Shown here piece after piece: positions 42,236 through 52,618 of a DNA stretch of 64,000 bases. Made by a program: the position numbers and the translations under genes. The first letter of the stretch is position 1. The number at the start of each line of letters is the position of its first letter. A model generated the notes under the pieces. The model searched no databases. It was not told the DNA's origin and saw nothing but the letters and a program-made list of their open reading frames with translations. Location: NCBI GenBank assembly GCA_024703915.1, contig CP087969.1, positions 186,001-250,000 of the forward strand. Direction: 5' to 3'. Source of the stretch: Massilia sp. H-1 (GTDB lineage: Bacteria > Pseudomonadota > Gammaproteobacteria > Burkholderiales > Burkholderiaceae_D).

Positions 42236-42783
42236 TTGGCGTAGAAGCAGCGTCCGCAAGCCTGGCGGTAGCGTTCGTTGCCGCCAATGCTGACCTGCTC
42301 GCCTTCGCGGATGCGCTTGCCTTCGTCGTCCACGCGCACATTCATCGTGGCTTTCTTGCCGCACGTACAGATATTCTTGAGTTCTTCGATATCGTCGGCC
42401 AGGGCCAGCAGATAAGCCGAGCCCGGGAAGGGTTCGCCGCGGAAATCGCTGCGCAGACCGTAACAAATCACCGGCACGCCCTTGACCTGGGCCAGCTGGT
42501 GCAACTGCTGCACCTGGGCGGTGGACAGGAACTGGGCTTCGTCGACCAGCACGCACGCCACTTTCGGCGCCTCGGCCAGGAAATCGGTGTCCGGACCGAA
42601 GGTGTCAACCTGGCGCTGCGGGCCCAGGCGCGAGGTCACCTTGCCGATCCCGTAACGGCTGTCGATGACGGCCGTGTACAGGCGCACTTTCTGGCCCTGC
42701 TCTTCGTAGTTGTGCGCCACCTGCAGCAGTGCCGTCGATTTACCGGCGTTCATCGCCGAATACCTGAAATAAAGTTTTGCCAC
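42236..42783 (-). CDS. tdk: Thymidine kinase
   Basis: Type II TK of the dTMP salvage pathway. GTG start at 42783 behind AGGAACACGCA: MAKLYFRYSAMNAGKST has the P-loop; VLVDEAQFLS is Walker B; YGLRSDFRGEPFPGS is the lasso/substrate loop; ICTCGKKA and QACGRCF form the zinc site. No frame break through residue 182. The 3' end is unclear: a GCTAGC at 42232, probably a misread GCCGGC, obscures the stop, so the end is approximate. Confidence 0.92.
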
Positions 42784-42828
42784 TGCGTGTTCCTGTACGG
42801 TAAGTGCCCGAATTATAGCAAGCCGGTC

Positions 42829-45041
42829 TTACTCCCCAGGATGGTATTTGCGCTCGAGGTGACGCTCGATGTCTTCTTTATAGAACAGCACATCCTTGAA
42901 TTCACCGCGCGTACATTGCGGCCTGGTCCTCGAAATGCGGCGAACCGGGCCGGTTGTTGTTGCCATGCCTACCAGAATGCTTTTCGCGCGAGGCGCGGAC
43001 CGAATTCGACCGCCGCAACGAAGCTGTTGCCCCGGTCGCCATAAATGCGCTTGGTTGTCTGCGGGGCCGACATGCCGAACGCGGCCAGCGAACCCCAGGC
43101 CGCCGACGTAAACGGCACCGGCAGGCTCGGTTTGGTGTCGTCGTACTGCTGGCGCACGTCGCCGCTGGCGCGCTGGAAGCGGTTGATGTCGCCCCACGGC
43201 GTCTGCCAGCTGCCGAAATCGGCCTCCAGCTTGGCCGTCGCCCGTGCCAGGGCTTGCAGGCGGTCGGCGGGGCCGATCCGGGTCTGGATGAAGTCCACGA
43301 CCGGCAGTTCGGCGGCCTTGGCGTCTTTGGATGCCGCCACCACCATCTGCTGGCCCCAGTAGACGGCCAGCGCGGTCGGCACCGAACTGCTGGAAAAACG
43401 CAGGTCCCAGCCGCGCAGCATGGCCACTTGCGGCGCCAGTGCGGCGCGCTGCGGGTCTTGCGCGGGCAAGGCGTCGTAGTCCTTCAGCAGCGCCAAGCAC
43501 CAGCGGTTCGAAGGCCGTCAGGTAGCTGTCGTAGGCCGATGCGATCAGGGTATCGAGCGTGAAGTCGCGCGTTTTTCCAGCACCCGTACCGCGTGCAGCC
43601 CGCGGGCATTCTCCGGGAGCGACCACATATACGATGGATAGTCCTGCACGCGCGGGCTGCTGGCGCCACCGCGCGGAAGGGCCAGTTGTTCGTATTCTGA
43701 ATCCAGCCGCTGGCGGGATTGCGCAAGGTGATCGTCTCGCCGATCTCGTGCAGCCCTTTCCACTCGGTGGCGGGATTGCTGCCGTCGACCGGATGCTTCC
43801 AGTCGAAGCTGGGGTCGCGCCTGGGCAGGAAGTTCCCGTGGAAGTAAGCGATGGTGCCATCCGCATCCGCGTACACCGTGTTGTTCGACGAATTGGTGCG
43901 CAGCTCCATGGTCTTGCGGAAGGCCTGGTAATTGCGTGCCTTGGTGCGCGAGAACGATTGCATGAGCGCCTTGAGCGGCTCCTCCATCAGCTTGACCGCA
44001 ACCCACTTGCCGCCAGCCGTGCGGACCACGGGACCATGATGGCTGAAGTAGGCCGTGACGGTCTTGCTGGCCATGCCGGTCGCCGTTTTGTAAGGCAGCG
44101 TGATGGGCACCGCCTTCATTTCGCGTTCGCTGTCGGCGTACAGGTAGAACACCTTGCCATCGCGTTCGGTGACGGTCTCGAGGTACTCGTCGATCACGTC
44201 GCCGCCGCCGGACGTATGCATCCAGCCGACACGTTCATTGAAGCCCTGATAGATGAAGAACTGGCCCCAGGTCACGGCGCCGTAGGCGTTCAGGCCCTCG
44301 TCGCTGGCCATGTGGATTTCGGGCCGGAAGTAGAACGAGGTGTGCGGATTAATCAGCAGCAGCGCCCTGCCCGACTTGCTCAGTTGCGGCGCAATCGCAA
44401 ATCCGTTCGAGCCGCGCGGCTCCGGATCGAACCCGGCTCCGGCGTCGGCCAGCACCGGCTTTTTGCCGTAGAACGCTTCCAGCTCCTTGAGATCGATCTC
44501 CTCGATGTCGCCGCCGATGCTGCCTTCGCTGAACGACAGCGCCATCCACGGCTCGAAGCGCGTGATCAGCTTCGGCTTGACCTCGGGGTGCGTGTGCAGA
44601 TAGAAGTTAAGGCCATCGGCGAAGGAATTCATCAGCTTCCTGAGCCACGCGGGACTGGCCGCGTACTTCGCCTTCATGGCTTCCGGCGTGATGTACATCT
44701 TCATGCGCAGGTCGCGCCAGATTTCGGCTTCGCCCTCCACTTCGGCCAGGCGTCCCATCGCATTGATGTAATTGAGTTCGACCCGGTTGAAGTCGTCCTC
44801 GGCCTGCGCGTACATCAGGCCGAACACGGCGTCGGCGTCGGACTTGCCGAACACGTGCGCGATGCCCCAGGTGTCGCGCATGATGGTCACGCGTTTGGCG
44901 CTGGCCTTCCAGCGGGTTTGCTCGGCCGACGCCGGGGTGGCGGTGGCTGGCGCGGCAGCAGCGGGGCCGAACGTCAGCGCGGGTGCCGCAGGCGCAGGTG
45001 ACGAACAGCGAGGCAAGCAGGTGGGTTCTGAACATGGACAT
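42829..45041 (-). CDS. Penicillin acylase family (N-acyl amidohydrolase)
   Basis: Ntn-hydrolase of the S45 family, which includes beta-lactam and acyl-homoserine-lactone acylases. Signal MSMFRTHLLASLFVTC; alpha-chain RDTWGIAHVFGKSDADAVFG; autoprocessing site and catalytic Ser in PRGSNGFAIAP; LLINPHTSFYFRPE, HTSGGGDVIDEY, NSSNNTVYADADGTIAYF; C-terminal WGDINRFQR and RIYGDRGNSFVAAVE. About 735 residues. Breaks near 44990, 43668, 43580, 43494 and 42920-42960. Secreted to the periplasm; substrate cannot be told from sequence. Confidence 0.88.
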
Positions 45042-45068
45042 CGCTTTCGTCGTTGGTTGCAAGGCGTT

Positions 45069-45847
45069 CTACATGCCGAGCTGCTGGCGCAGCTGATTGT
45101 TTTCTGCCGTGAGCGCGTCCACCTTCTCGCGCAGCGCGGCGACCTGGGCGCGCAGATCGCCTTCGACGTCGGCTTCCGCTTCCTTTTCCTTGGGCGGACG
45201 GCTGCTTAAACTTTCTGTTCGCGCACCTGGCGCGCCATCTGCTGCAGCTCCTTCTTGCCATGCCGATGACGGCCGCCTTCTGGACCGCTTCCGGCAGCGA
45301 AGCCACGTTGGCCGCGGCGTTGATCGAAATCGTCCCCGAGCGCACCGCTTCGACCAGCTCCGGCGTCGCCGCTTTCTGGATCCGTTCGATCTGGCTGATC
45401 GTATTACTCGACACACGGGCCGCCTTGGCGACGTCCTCGCGCGTATTCCACGGCGGCGATTCTGGGCACCTTGGACGCTTGCGCTTCGGCAGGCGCATCC
45501 GGTTCGGCCGCGCGCTGGGCCACGCGGGCGGCGACGATGTCCTTCTTGCGCAGTGCCAGCACGCCGCGCTGGTAGTCCGACACGCTGCGCCGCGCCAGGT
45601 GGTTATCGATCACCCACAGCATGACGTCGTCGAGCGAAGCGAAATTCGTGTTCTGCACGGTGCGGAACTCGATATTGTGCTTCTTGCAGATGTCGTAGCA
45701 GTTATGCCCGTCGATCAGCACATCACCCCACAGCACCAGCGCATCGCGGCAGCCCTCGGCCAGCAGGCTGCGTTCAAGCGCGGCATATTCATTGTGGGTA
45801 AGCGGATCGATGAAGGAACGCAGTTCCTCGTTGATGGTGATGTTCAA
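45069..45847 (-). CDS. ParB/Noc-like DNA-binding protein
   Basis: TTG start at 45847 (NITINEELRSFIDPL) with AAGGA 6 bp upstream. N-terminal ParB-like domain: LTHNEYAALERSLLAEGCRD, LIDGHNCYDICKKHNI, VIDNHLARRSVSDYQRG. A helix-turn-helix follows, EDVAKAARVSSNTISQIERI, then ELVEAVRSGTISINAAANVA and a C-terminal coiled coil (QVAALREKVDALTAENNQLR). About 258 residues. Not next to parA or an origin, so a transcription regulator role is more likely than partition. Breaks near 45450, 45265 and 45205. Confidence 0.78.
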
Positions 45848-45967
45848 TTCGTGTCCTTGTATGTACTGCGGGCGCCTGAGTTCGGCGCCGCCACGAATGC
45901 TACACCAATGGCGCACGAGGGGAAAGTGCCCGGTCCGGACGCGCCTTGTGCTAAAATCCTGCCCGCT

Positions 45968-46054
45968 GCCCCGATGGTGAAACTGGTAGACACCCGAGAC
46001 TTAAAATCTCGTGCTCGTAAGGGCGTGCCGGTTCGATTCCGGCTCGGGGCACCA
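45968..46054 (+). tRNA. tRNA-Leu (anticodon TAA)
   Basis: Acceptor GCCCCGA pairs with TCGGGGC, followed by encoded ACCA. Anticodon arm CGAGA-CTTAAAA-TCTCG gives TAA at positions 34-36. A long variable arm (TGCTCGTAAGGGCG) and T-arm GCCGGTTCGATTCCGGC mark it as a type II tRNA. Confidence 0.97.
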
Positions 46055-46098
46055 CGGCATACAACACGCGCGACGCAACCGGCCTCCGGCTGCCCCCA

Positions 46099-46658
46099 TC
46101 AGCGCGCCACCTCTCCAATGACCGTATCACGATTCATCACCTGCACGGTTGACGCCCCAAGTTCGACCCGCCCATTTTCGACCTTGTAGCGCGCCCATTT
46201 CGGCGAAACCAGCTTGAGCCCCGCGATCAGGTCACGCTCTTCCTTCCAGTACCAGTCCGACTGAACAAGCGGTCCCGCAATTGGTCTGATAAAGGCGGTA
46301 GGCTTGGCCAGCCCGCCTGCGCCTCGCTGACCAGGACGTAGGAATCATCGGCCTCCCCCACAACCGGTGCAGCTAGCACGCAGGCTATCGCGACGAACAA
46401 GCATGGGAAGAAGAGCACGACCATGCCAATGTCCACCCGGCGCTGGGACGCTGGCGCCAGCGAACGCGACATCCACCACCCCAGCACCGGGATCATCATG
46501 AAGGTCCAGGCAACAGCCCAGTAATTGAAAGCGGATTGTGCGAACGCCAGTTGGAACGGTAGATGCAACGCGCCCTGCGCCAAAAGCGCGAACACGAACA
46601 GCATGGTGGCGAGCAGCAGGCGGGGGCCGATCGTCGGCAACGAGGTGGAAAGTCGCAT
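46099..46658 (-). CDS. Hypothetical membrane protein
   Basis: About 186 residues. MRLSTSLPTIGPRLLLATML has an N-terminal helix, and two further hydrophobic stretches (FNYWAVAWTFMMIPVLGWWM; IGMVVLFFPCLFVAIACVLA) make three to four transmembrane segments. The C-terminal soluble part reads VSEAQAGQAYRLYQTNCGTA ... LKLVSPKWARYKVENGRVEL after frame corrections near 46310 and 46260. No family recognised. The preceding small gene ends 6 bp upstream. Confidence 0.55.
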
Positions 46659-46664
46659 AGGTCC

Positions 46665-46932
46665 TTAAGTTTCAAGCAGCGAGGCCAGCTCGCAACCCAG
46701 CTGCACCTTGCCGATCGTGGGATTCAGGGCGCCGTAGCAGATGGTCCAGTCGTGTTCGATCGCGGTCGATACCGGCAATGTCGACAACTCAGGCGCCACC
46801 CTGCAGGCATCGAGCCGGATGCGGCCCAGCAGTTCCAGACCCAGCCCTTTCGCATGGGCGCGCCAATGCCAGCGTGCTTCTCAAATCCGCCGCAGCGTCG
46901 CTGTCGTACAGTCCCGCGTTCCAGCTACCCAT
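46665..46932 (-). CDS. Small hypothetical protein
   Basis: MGSWNAGLYDSDAAADLRST, then, after a one-base shift near 46858, AKGLGLELLGRIRLDACRVA and QLGCELASLLET. About 89 residues. The opening resembles DUF4259-type starts (MGxWGxGxFDxD), but the rest is not recognised. AAGGGG lies just upstream. TAA is 6 bp before the next gene's ATG, so the two are probably cotranscribed. Confidence 0.4.
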
Positions 46933-47074
46933 GGCGCCCCTTGTTGAACATTGACCAGCATCTTAAGTGTCCATTCGCGCGAATGCAACGCCGCCCCGGT
47001 CTCGGGGCCGGGCATGATCCAGCGCAAACTTTGCCGGGCATCACAGCGTAGAGTCAGATTCTGGAGGATTCAAT

Positions 47075-47479
47075 CATGGACGATACCGACGACATCATCG
47101 ATGAACGCGCTGTTGCCAAGCGGGCGCTGGAAGAGAAACTGCGCCTGCAGCGCGTTCGGGGACGATGTGGCGCAGCGTTTCCTGCGTTCGCGCGGCATCA
47201 TCGGCGAAGCCATGCAAGAAGCGGTGCTGGAAAAATATGCGGCCAAACAGGCGCTGCGCCTGACCAGGGAAGCACTGTCCGTCGTTGCCGCCACCGTTGC
47301 GCCGCCCCGCTTTCAGCGCTCAGTGCCGCATAAGCAGCGACCGAACGCGCACAGTTTTCCGCGCACGAGGTCGCACTTTGAATGTGCCTGTCTGTCAGGC
47401 AGCACGCGCACAACTCCGCGATCAGCGGCTCAATTCAGCAACACCTTTCCGTACCGGGCCCGGCACCTGGGACATGTAA
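47075..47479 (+). CDS. Hypothetical protein, frame-disrupted
   Basis: MDDTDDIIDERAVAKRALEE begins it, followed in a second frame by AFGDDVAQRFLRSRGIIGEA and LEKYAAKQALRLTREAL, and in a third by TVFRARGRTLNVPVCQA to a TAA at 47477. An acidic, helical N-terminal part suggests a small soluble protein. At least two indels (47158, about 47310); a CATAAGCAG string at 47330 is of the corrupted type. No family recognised; the exact C-terminus is doubtful. Confidence 0.4.
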
Positions 47480-47863
47480 GGAACGCGACGGCGGCAAGTC
47501 GGCCAGGTCCAGATACGAACTCAGGCAGAATGCCGACCAGGCCCGGCCCGCAGGACGCGCGATGCGACCACGCAGGTTCGGCACCTGCGGGCGCTTTTGA
47601 AGACCGGCAGCGCCGGTTCGGCCCTCCAGCGCGGGCGCCTCCAGGCACCGGTGCGCCGCACCGGGAATAAAGCCAAGCACATTGTTGTGGATGTCGAACA
47701 GGACGCCTTCTTCGAACCAGCCGATATGCTCGCCCTTGAGCGAGAACACGGACAGGCCAAACACCCAGCCGACCGTGTTGCTTAGCGCCAGATTGCGGAT
47801 GCAAGAATCGTCGAGGATGGCGCTTAAAGCACAGCCTATGTCGTCATAAATCCAGGTAAGCAA
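47435..47863 (-). CDS. 4-fold beta-flower-like small protein
   Basis: MLTWIYDDIGCALSAILDDS, then VGWVFGLSVFSLKGEHIGWF, EEGVLFDIHNNVLGFIPGA: repeats of the type GWxxxxxVFSxxGxxxGWxxDGxxxD seen in 4-fold beta-flower proteins. Function unknown. A CTTAGC string at 47781 lies in the first repeat. The 3' end is uncertain because the three frames end at 47430, 47435 and 47521, and it overlaps the convergent hypothetical gene in this reading. Confidence 0.45.
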   Translation of the reverse strand: MLTWIYDDIGCALSAILDDSCIRNLALSNTVGWVFGLSVFSLKGEHIGWFEEGVLFDIHNNVLGFIPGAAHRCLEAPALEGRTGAAGLQKRPQVPNLRGRIARPAGRAWSAFCLSSYLDLADLPPSRSLHVPGAGPGTERCC

Positions 47864-47950
47864 GATTCCCTCCGTGGCTTGAACTGACTAGATGAACACA
47901 TTATAACTTGCAATATATGCAACCTGCGCACGCTTGGAAGCGGGTGTTGC

Positions 47951-48712
47951 TTAAGTCCAACCGGCGTCGACCACGAACTCTTGCGCCGTCATCATGCGGC
48001 TGTCGGCGGCGGCCAGAAACAGCGCCATGCTGGCCACGTCCTTCCCCGTCAGGCGGCCCGGCAGGCACTGGTTTTCGTCGAGCGAGCGTTCGGCGTCGGC
48101 GTCGACCCATTTTTCCAGCTGGCGCGCGGTCATCACCCAGCCCGGGGTGAGCGTGTTGACCCGGATGCCGTGTTTGCCGAATTCGCGCGCCAGGCTGCGC
48201 GTGAGCCCGTTGACGGCCGACTTGCTGGTCGCATACACGGGATAGCTGATGACCTTGTTCTTCCAGCCGGTCGAACCAAGATTGACAATCGAACCGCCCC
48301 CTTGCGCTGCATCCCGGCCACGACGGCCTGGGCAGCAAAAAAAGCGACCTTCAAATTGATTGCCAGCTGGGCATCGAAATAGTCGGGGCTGACATCGAGA
48401 AATGCGTGGCGCTCGTCGTTGGCGGTGTTGTTGATCAGGACATCGAAATCGCCGTACAGGGCGGCGCCCTCGGCCACGCTGGCGCGCAAGGCCGCCACGT
48501 CGGTCAGGTCGCACGCCACAAAATGTGGCGCATGGACGACGTTGCCCTGCAATTGAGATAAAAGCAGCGCCGCCGATGCGCGGTCGCGGTCGGCAAACAC
48601 CACGCGCGCCCCTGGCCTGCGAACGCGGCGACCATGTCGGCGCCAATGCCCGAGCGCCGCCGGTGATGAATACGGCCTTGCCCGTCAGGCTGGGGTAAGT
48701 GGCAAATTCCAT
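47951..48712 (-). CDS. Short-chain dehydrogenase/reductase
   Basis: Classical SDR, about 253 residues. MEFATYPSLTGKAVFITGGA carries the start of the TGxxxGxG dinucleotide motif (damaged by indels at 48625-48660), then FVACDLTDVAAL, LINNTANDERH, IVNLGSTGWKNK (catalytic Ser), YPVYATSKSAVNGLTRSLA with Tyr and Lys of YxxxK, and GIRVNTLTPGWVMT. Ends EFVVDAGWT. Substrate unknown; VxNTANDERH-type SDRs often act on sugars or aldonic acids, which is inference. Confidence 0.85.
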   Translation of the reverse strand: MEFATYPSLTGKAVFITGGARALAPTWSPRSQARGARGVCRPRPRIGGAAFISIAGQRRPCATFCGVRPDRRGGLARQRGRGRRPVRRFRCPDQQHRQRRAPRISRCQPRLFRCPAGNQFEGRFFCCPGRRGRDAAQGGGSIVNLGSTGWKNKVISYPVYATSKSAVNGLTRSLAREFGKHGIRVNTLTPGWVMTARQLEKWVDADAERSLDENQCLPGRLTGKDVASMALFLAAADSRMMTAQEFVVDAGWT

Positions 48713-48891
48713 GCGTTGCTTCCTTGATCGATGCCCCTGTGCGGCCATCCTATCATTTCCAGTTAGCAATCGACAAGGTGGTCCGGATTTACCGTTAATA
48801 CCGCAAATCGTGCGGTCTGTCGCAAAGCGGCGATGGGGCCGGAAGGTCAACTTTAGAATGAATCAACTTCACTCACACAAGGACCCGTACC

Positions 48892-49523
48892 ATGCGCGCT
48901 CCCCTGATTCTCGCTCTGCTGCTCGCCGCTCTAAGCACTGCCAGTGCAGCTGACCAAACCCGCACCGTTGCCGCCTTCAATGGCGTGAGCGTGCAAGGTC
49001 CGATCAATATGGTTGTCAACGCGGGCAAGGCGCAATCGCTCGTCATTCAGGGGGAGGACAAATTTATCAGGAGCGTGGAAAGCAAGGTCGTCAACGGTAC
49101 CCTGGTCCTTTCCTTCCCCAAGAACTACAAAGGGGACGTCAACAGCGACTCGCGGATCCTGATCACCGTGCTTAAGCGCTGCGCTCGTTCTACGTCGAAG
49201 GCGCAGGGCTACGCCGAGCTCAACGACCTCAGCGGCGACAGCATCGACATCGGTTTCCAGGGCGCCAAGCAAGCTGGTCGCCAAGGGCAGCGTCAAGCTG
49301 CTCAAACTGCAGGCGCAAGGCGTGGGCGACGTCGACACCAAGGACTTGAAAGCCGAACGTGCCGATGTCAGCTTCGAGGGCATCGGCGCCGTCAAGGTGC
49401 ACGCCAGCGATCGCCTCGATGCGGTGGTCCAGGGCATGGGATCGCTGGCCTATTATGGCAACCCGAAAACGGTCAACAAGACCGTGGAAGGGATTGGTTC
49501 GGGTCAAGTCGGTTTCACGCTGA
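48892..49523 (+). CDS. DUF2807 (head GIN/putative auto-transporter adhesin) protein
   Basis: Secreted beta-helical protein, about 208 residues. Signal MRAPLILALLLAALSTASA, then VAAFNGVSVQGPINMVVNAG, the DUF2807 opening; SLVIQGEDKFIRSVESKVVN; and beta repeats VHASDRLDAVVQGMGSLAYYG, NPKTVNKTVEGIGSV. GCTTAAGC at 49171 breaks the frame (corrected ITVPALRSFYVEG), with indels near 49270 and 49502; the protein then ends KSVSR at 49521. Confidence 0.82.
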
Positions 49524-49809
49524 GTCGGCGAGCGGGATCCATTCGCTCGTGCAGGACACGAATGATCGCGATCCCGTAATCCGTAACGCGGAAATAGATA
49601 ATGTGACGTTCAATGCGGCGGCGCCGATAACCTGGTCGAATATCGTCGCACGCCATTGCCGCCATGGGATGTTGCAACAAATCAGCGAAGGCCGCCGTCA
49701 AGCGTTCGAGATACTGATCGGCTGTTGAAGCGCTCCAGTGCTGAACTGAGTATTTCCAGATTTTTTCAAGATCCCGCTGTGCCGCTGGCGCGAGGCGATA
49801 TTCAGCCAA
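49504..49809 (-). CDS. parE: ParE/RelE-family toxin
   Basis: About 101 residues, unbroken. TTG start at 49809 gives AEYRLAPAAQRDLEKIWKYS, the RelE/ParE opening; then QYLERLTAAFADLLQHPMAA, RPGYRRRRIERHIIYFRV and IAIIRVLHERMDP. ParE family members poison DNA gyrase. The start overlaps the antitoxin stop by 8 bp, which couples synthesis of the two. Confidence 0.9.
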   Translation of the reverse strand: MAEYRLAPAAQRDLEKIWKYSVQHWSASTADQYLERLTAAFADLLQHPMAAMACDDIRPGYRRRRIERHIIYFRVTDYGIAIIRVLHERMDPARRLSVKPT

Positions 49810-50047
49810 GACCGGCCCGCATTCTGTTCTTGAAAGCATTAACGTCGAACGCCGTGGGTTCGCCGCTGTTCTCGCCTTCAATCAACGCTTCACGAACGGC
49901 CTCAAGTTCCGCACTGCGTTCTTGCTCGCGGCGAATCAAGTCGCGGATATATTCGCTGTCGTTTGTGAAGTGACCAGCCTCGACTTGCGCTCTTATCCAG
50001 CTGTCTTGCTGATCGGTCAAGATAATAGTTTTGCTTACGGTCCCCAT
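49802..50047 (-). CDS. parD: ParD-family antitoxin
   Basis: 81 residues: MGTVSKTIILTDQQDSWIRA, a ribbon-helix-helix, then VEAGHFTNDSEYIRDLIRRE typical of ParD/CopG, and an acidic C-terminal toxin-binding tail. Upstream of the toxin in the same operon. Expected to repress its own promoter. Confidence 0.92.
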   Translation of the reverse strand: MGTVSKTIILTDQQDSWIRAQVEAGHFTNDSEYIRDLIRREQERSAELEAVREALIEGENSGEPTAFDVNAFKNRMRAGLG

Positions 50048-50113
50048 TTGCAGCCTCCAACATCAATTTTTCTATTGATGCACTATCATACAACGGCACG
50101 CACAACAAACGTT

Positions 50114-51262
50114 TCACTGCTCCGGCACCAGCGTCATCAGCTTGCCATTGTCTTCGTCGGTGATCAGGTACAGGTGGCCATCGGGCCCCTGCCTGACGTC
50201 GCGCACACGCTGGCCGATCGGCATGCGCTCCTGCCCGGTCACCTTGCCGTCTTTATCGAGCCCGATGCGGCGCACGTCCATTGCCGCCAGCGAGCCGCTG
50301 AACAGGCTGCCGCGCCATTGCAGGGAACTGGCTGCCGCTGTAATACGCCAGGCCGGACGGCGCCATGACGGCACCCAGGCGACCTTGGGCGAGGTCATGC
50401 CCGCCACTTCCCATTTGCCGACCGGCTCCGAAGTCCGGTAATCCAGGCCATAGGTTTGCAGCGGCCAGCCGTAGTTCTGACCGCCTTCGATCAGGTTCAG
50501 TTCGTCGCCACCCTTCGGTCCGTGCTCGGTCGCCCACACGCGCCCGGCCGCGTCGCGCACCATGCCCTGGATGTTGCGGTGGCCGTAGCTCCAGATCTCG
50601 GGCTGGGCGCCGGGACGCGTGGCCAGCGGGTTGCCGGGAGCCGCCTTGCCGGTGTCGGTCAAGTGCAGGATCGAGCCTTGATGGGTGGCCAGGTTCTGGG
50701 CTTGCTCGCGCGCCAGGATGTCGCCGATCTTGAGCGGCGGATTGCCGCCGTCGCCGACGCTCATCAACAGCGTGTTGTCAGGCAGCCAAACCATGCGCGA
50801 ACCGAAGTGCTGGCCGCCGCTCTTGTCGGGCTGCACGCGGAACAGGGTTTTGATGCTGTGCACGCGCTTGCCGTCGAAGATGCCTTGCACCAGCGTGGTC
50901 CGGTTGGCCTCGGCGGTGCCGGTCGCCATGGTCATGTAGACCCGCACGTCCTTCTTGTCGCTCGGATGGACACTGATGTCGAGCAAGCCTGCCTGGCCGC
51001 CGGTAAAGACGGCAGGCAAGCCTTCCATCGGGACGGGATCGAACTTCTTCCCGTTGAGCATGTACAGCGTGCCCCCCTTGCTCGTGACCAGCAAGCGCCC
51101 GTCGGGCAGCCAGGCCATGCCCCAGGGATGCGAAATCCCTTCGGCGATGGTGACGCTGCGCCAGCCTTTGGCTACTGGCGGCGCGTCGCTCGGCTGAAGC
51201 TGGGCGACGGCCGTCGTGGTAGCAAGGGCACCAAGGCAGAGGAAGATGGTTGTACGCAGCAT
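50114..51262 (-). CDS. PQQ-dependent soluble aldose sugar dehydrogenase
   Basis: YliI/Asd-type beta-propeller (GSDH family), about 382 residues with a signal peptide MLRTTIFLCLGALATTTAVA. EGISHPWGMAWLPDGRLLVT, GGQAGLLDISVHP, SVGDGGNPPL, SYGHRNIQGMV and WATEHGPKGGDELNLI (PQQ and calcium site) are clear. One frame slip near 50340 between AWVPSWR and LQWRGSLFSGSLAAM. Periplasmic oxidation of aldoses. Confidence 0.9.
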   Translation of the reverse strand: MLRTTIFLCLGALATTTAVAQLQPSDAPPVAKGWRSVTIAEGISHPWGMAWLPDGRLLVTSKGGTLYMLNGKKFDPVPMEGLPAVFTGGQAGLLDISVHPSDKKDVRVYMTMATGTAEANRTTLVQGIFDGKRVHSIKTLFRVQPDKSGGQHFGSRMVWLPDNTLLMSVGDGGNPPLKIGDILAREQAQNLATHQGSILHLTDTGKAAPGNPLATRPGAQPEIWSYGHRNIQGMVRDAAGRVWATEHGPKGGDELNLIEGGQNYGWPLQTYGLDYRTSEPVGKWEVAGMTSPKVAWVPSWRRPAWRITAAASSLQWRGSLFSGSLAAMDVRRIGLDKDGKVTGQERMPIGQRVRDVRQGPDGHLYLITDEDNGKLMTLVPEQ

Positions 51263-51338
51263 GCTGGTCTCCGGGAACAGATGAACATGCCCGATCCTAC
51301 CTCAAACTGCGCGCCCGGTGCGCCTTGCCGTGTCCGCC

Positions 51339-52435
51339 TCAATATTGATAGGCGCCGATATCGTAGCCGGTGGCGTCATTACATGGACGGCCCAGGAAGT
51401 CGGTCGGGTAAGCCTGGGTAGAAGCAGAACCGCGGCTGATCGCCTAAGCGAACTGGCACTGAGCGACAGGTCCGGCGTGCCGCTGCGGTCGTAGTCCTTG
51501 AACAGCGGGGCCGAACTGACCGTGCCGCTGTGGTCCAGACCGTGGAACAGGCGCCAGTCGTAGGTCGAGTTCTTGCTCACCAGGTTGTTCCGGTAGCTGT
51601 TGTGCGTGCCCGTCTTGCCCTGTTCCGAGATGCCCATCTTGTTGTCGTACACGATGTTGCTGTACACCTGGATATAGTCGGCCGGTCCGCGGGTCCGGTA
51701 GTAGTCGCCCCCGCCGACAATGATGCCGGTGTTGGACGCGGCCACCGTGTTGTTGGTGATGATCACGTTGTTCGCGTCGTGCCACAGGTGGATCGCCCCT
51801 TCCACGACCCGGTACACGACATTGTTTTTCACCGTGGCCGAGGTGCTGATATAGATCCCCTGGACATAGCGGCAGCCTACTTACCTGATGTCGTGCACGA
51901 GGTTGCCGATCACGTCGCTGTGCGCGCCGCCGTAATAGCTGTCGACGCCGATGGCCGAGCCGCCCGCGCTGTTGCACGAGCTTCCTTTGGCAATGTGATG
52001 GACCCAGTTGGACTGGATCAGGGCATACGAGCCGCCGTTGTAGATGCCCCCGGTCCACTTCGAATTGCGGCCATCGATGCGGAAGCCGATGATGTCGACG
52101 TAGTTGCCGCGATTGTCCCAGGCCACCTTGCCCCTGGCGCCGGACGACACAATGTGGGCGCCCCAGGTGGTGGTGGACACGAAGCGGATGCGGGCGCCAT
52201 GCAGTGCCGCTGGCCGTGGACTTGAAGCCGCCGCTATAGGTGCCCGGCGCCACATACACCGTGGTGCTTAAGCGCGTGCGAGCTTGGCGGCGCGCGAGAG
52301 CGAACGGAGCGGATCGGACTGGGTCCCGGGATTGCCGTCATTGCCGTCTGGCGCCACGTACAGGGAAGCGCTCTGGGCTTGTGCGACGGCGGTGCCGAGG
52401 AGGATGGTGAGGGTTGAAGTGACAATAAATTTCAT
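51339..52435 (-). CDS. Right-handed beta-helix (pectate lyase-like) secreted protein
   Basis: About 365 residues. Signal MKFIVTSTLTILLGTAVAQA; SLYVAPDGNDGNPGTQSDPL, the DUF1565/choice-of-anchor start; ARAGTTVYVAPGTYSGGF (after restoring GCCGGC at 52266); beta-helix repeats ALIQSNWVHHIAKG, DVIGNLVHDIR, VKNNVVYRVVEGAIHLWHDA, NVIITNNTVAASNTGIIVGG; end DIGAYQY. Breaks at 52212, 51890 and 51446. Probably binds or cuts polysaccharide; catalytic residues not assigned. Confidence 0.85.
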
Positions 52436-52618
52436 TGGTAGTTCCTTACCTGAACACGTGAATGAACAAGGTTTGAGGTAAAGCAAGTGTCTTGGTTCAA
52501 CCTTAATCCAAATAAATTTCATGGCAGTATCAAAGGAATAAAGTCCATTTACTCAGGGCACACCCTGCAACTTGCCCGGCGGCCCGCTGTCCTAACGCTG
52601 GACAAAGGAGAGCGCGCA

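Noticed and set aside
43559..45001. 480-codon open frame on the plus strand
   Set aside because: Shadow of the penicillin acylase gene, which has signal peptide and catalytic Ser on the other strand.
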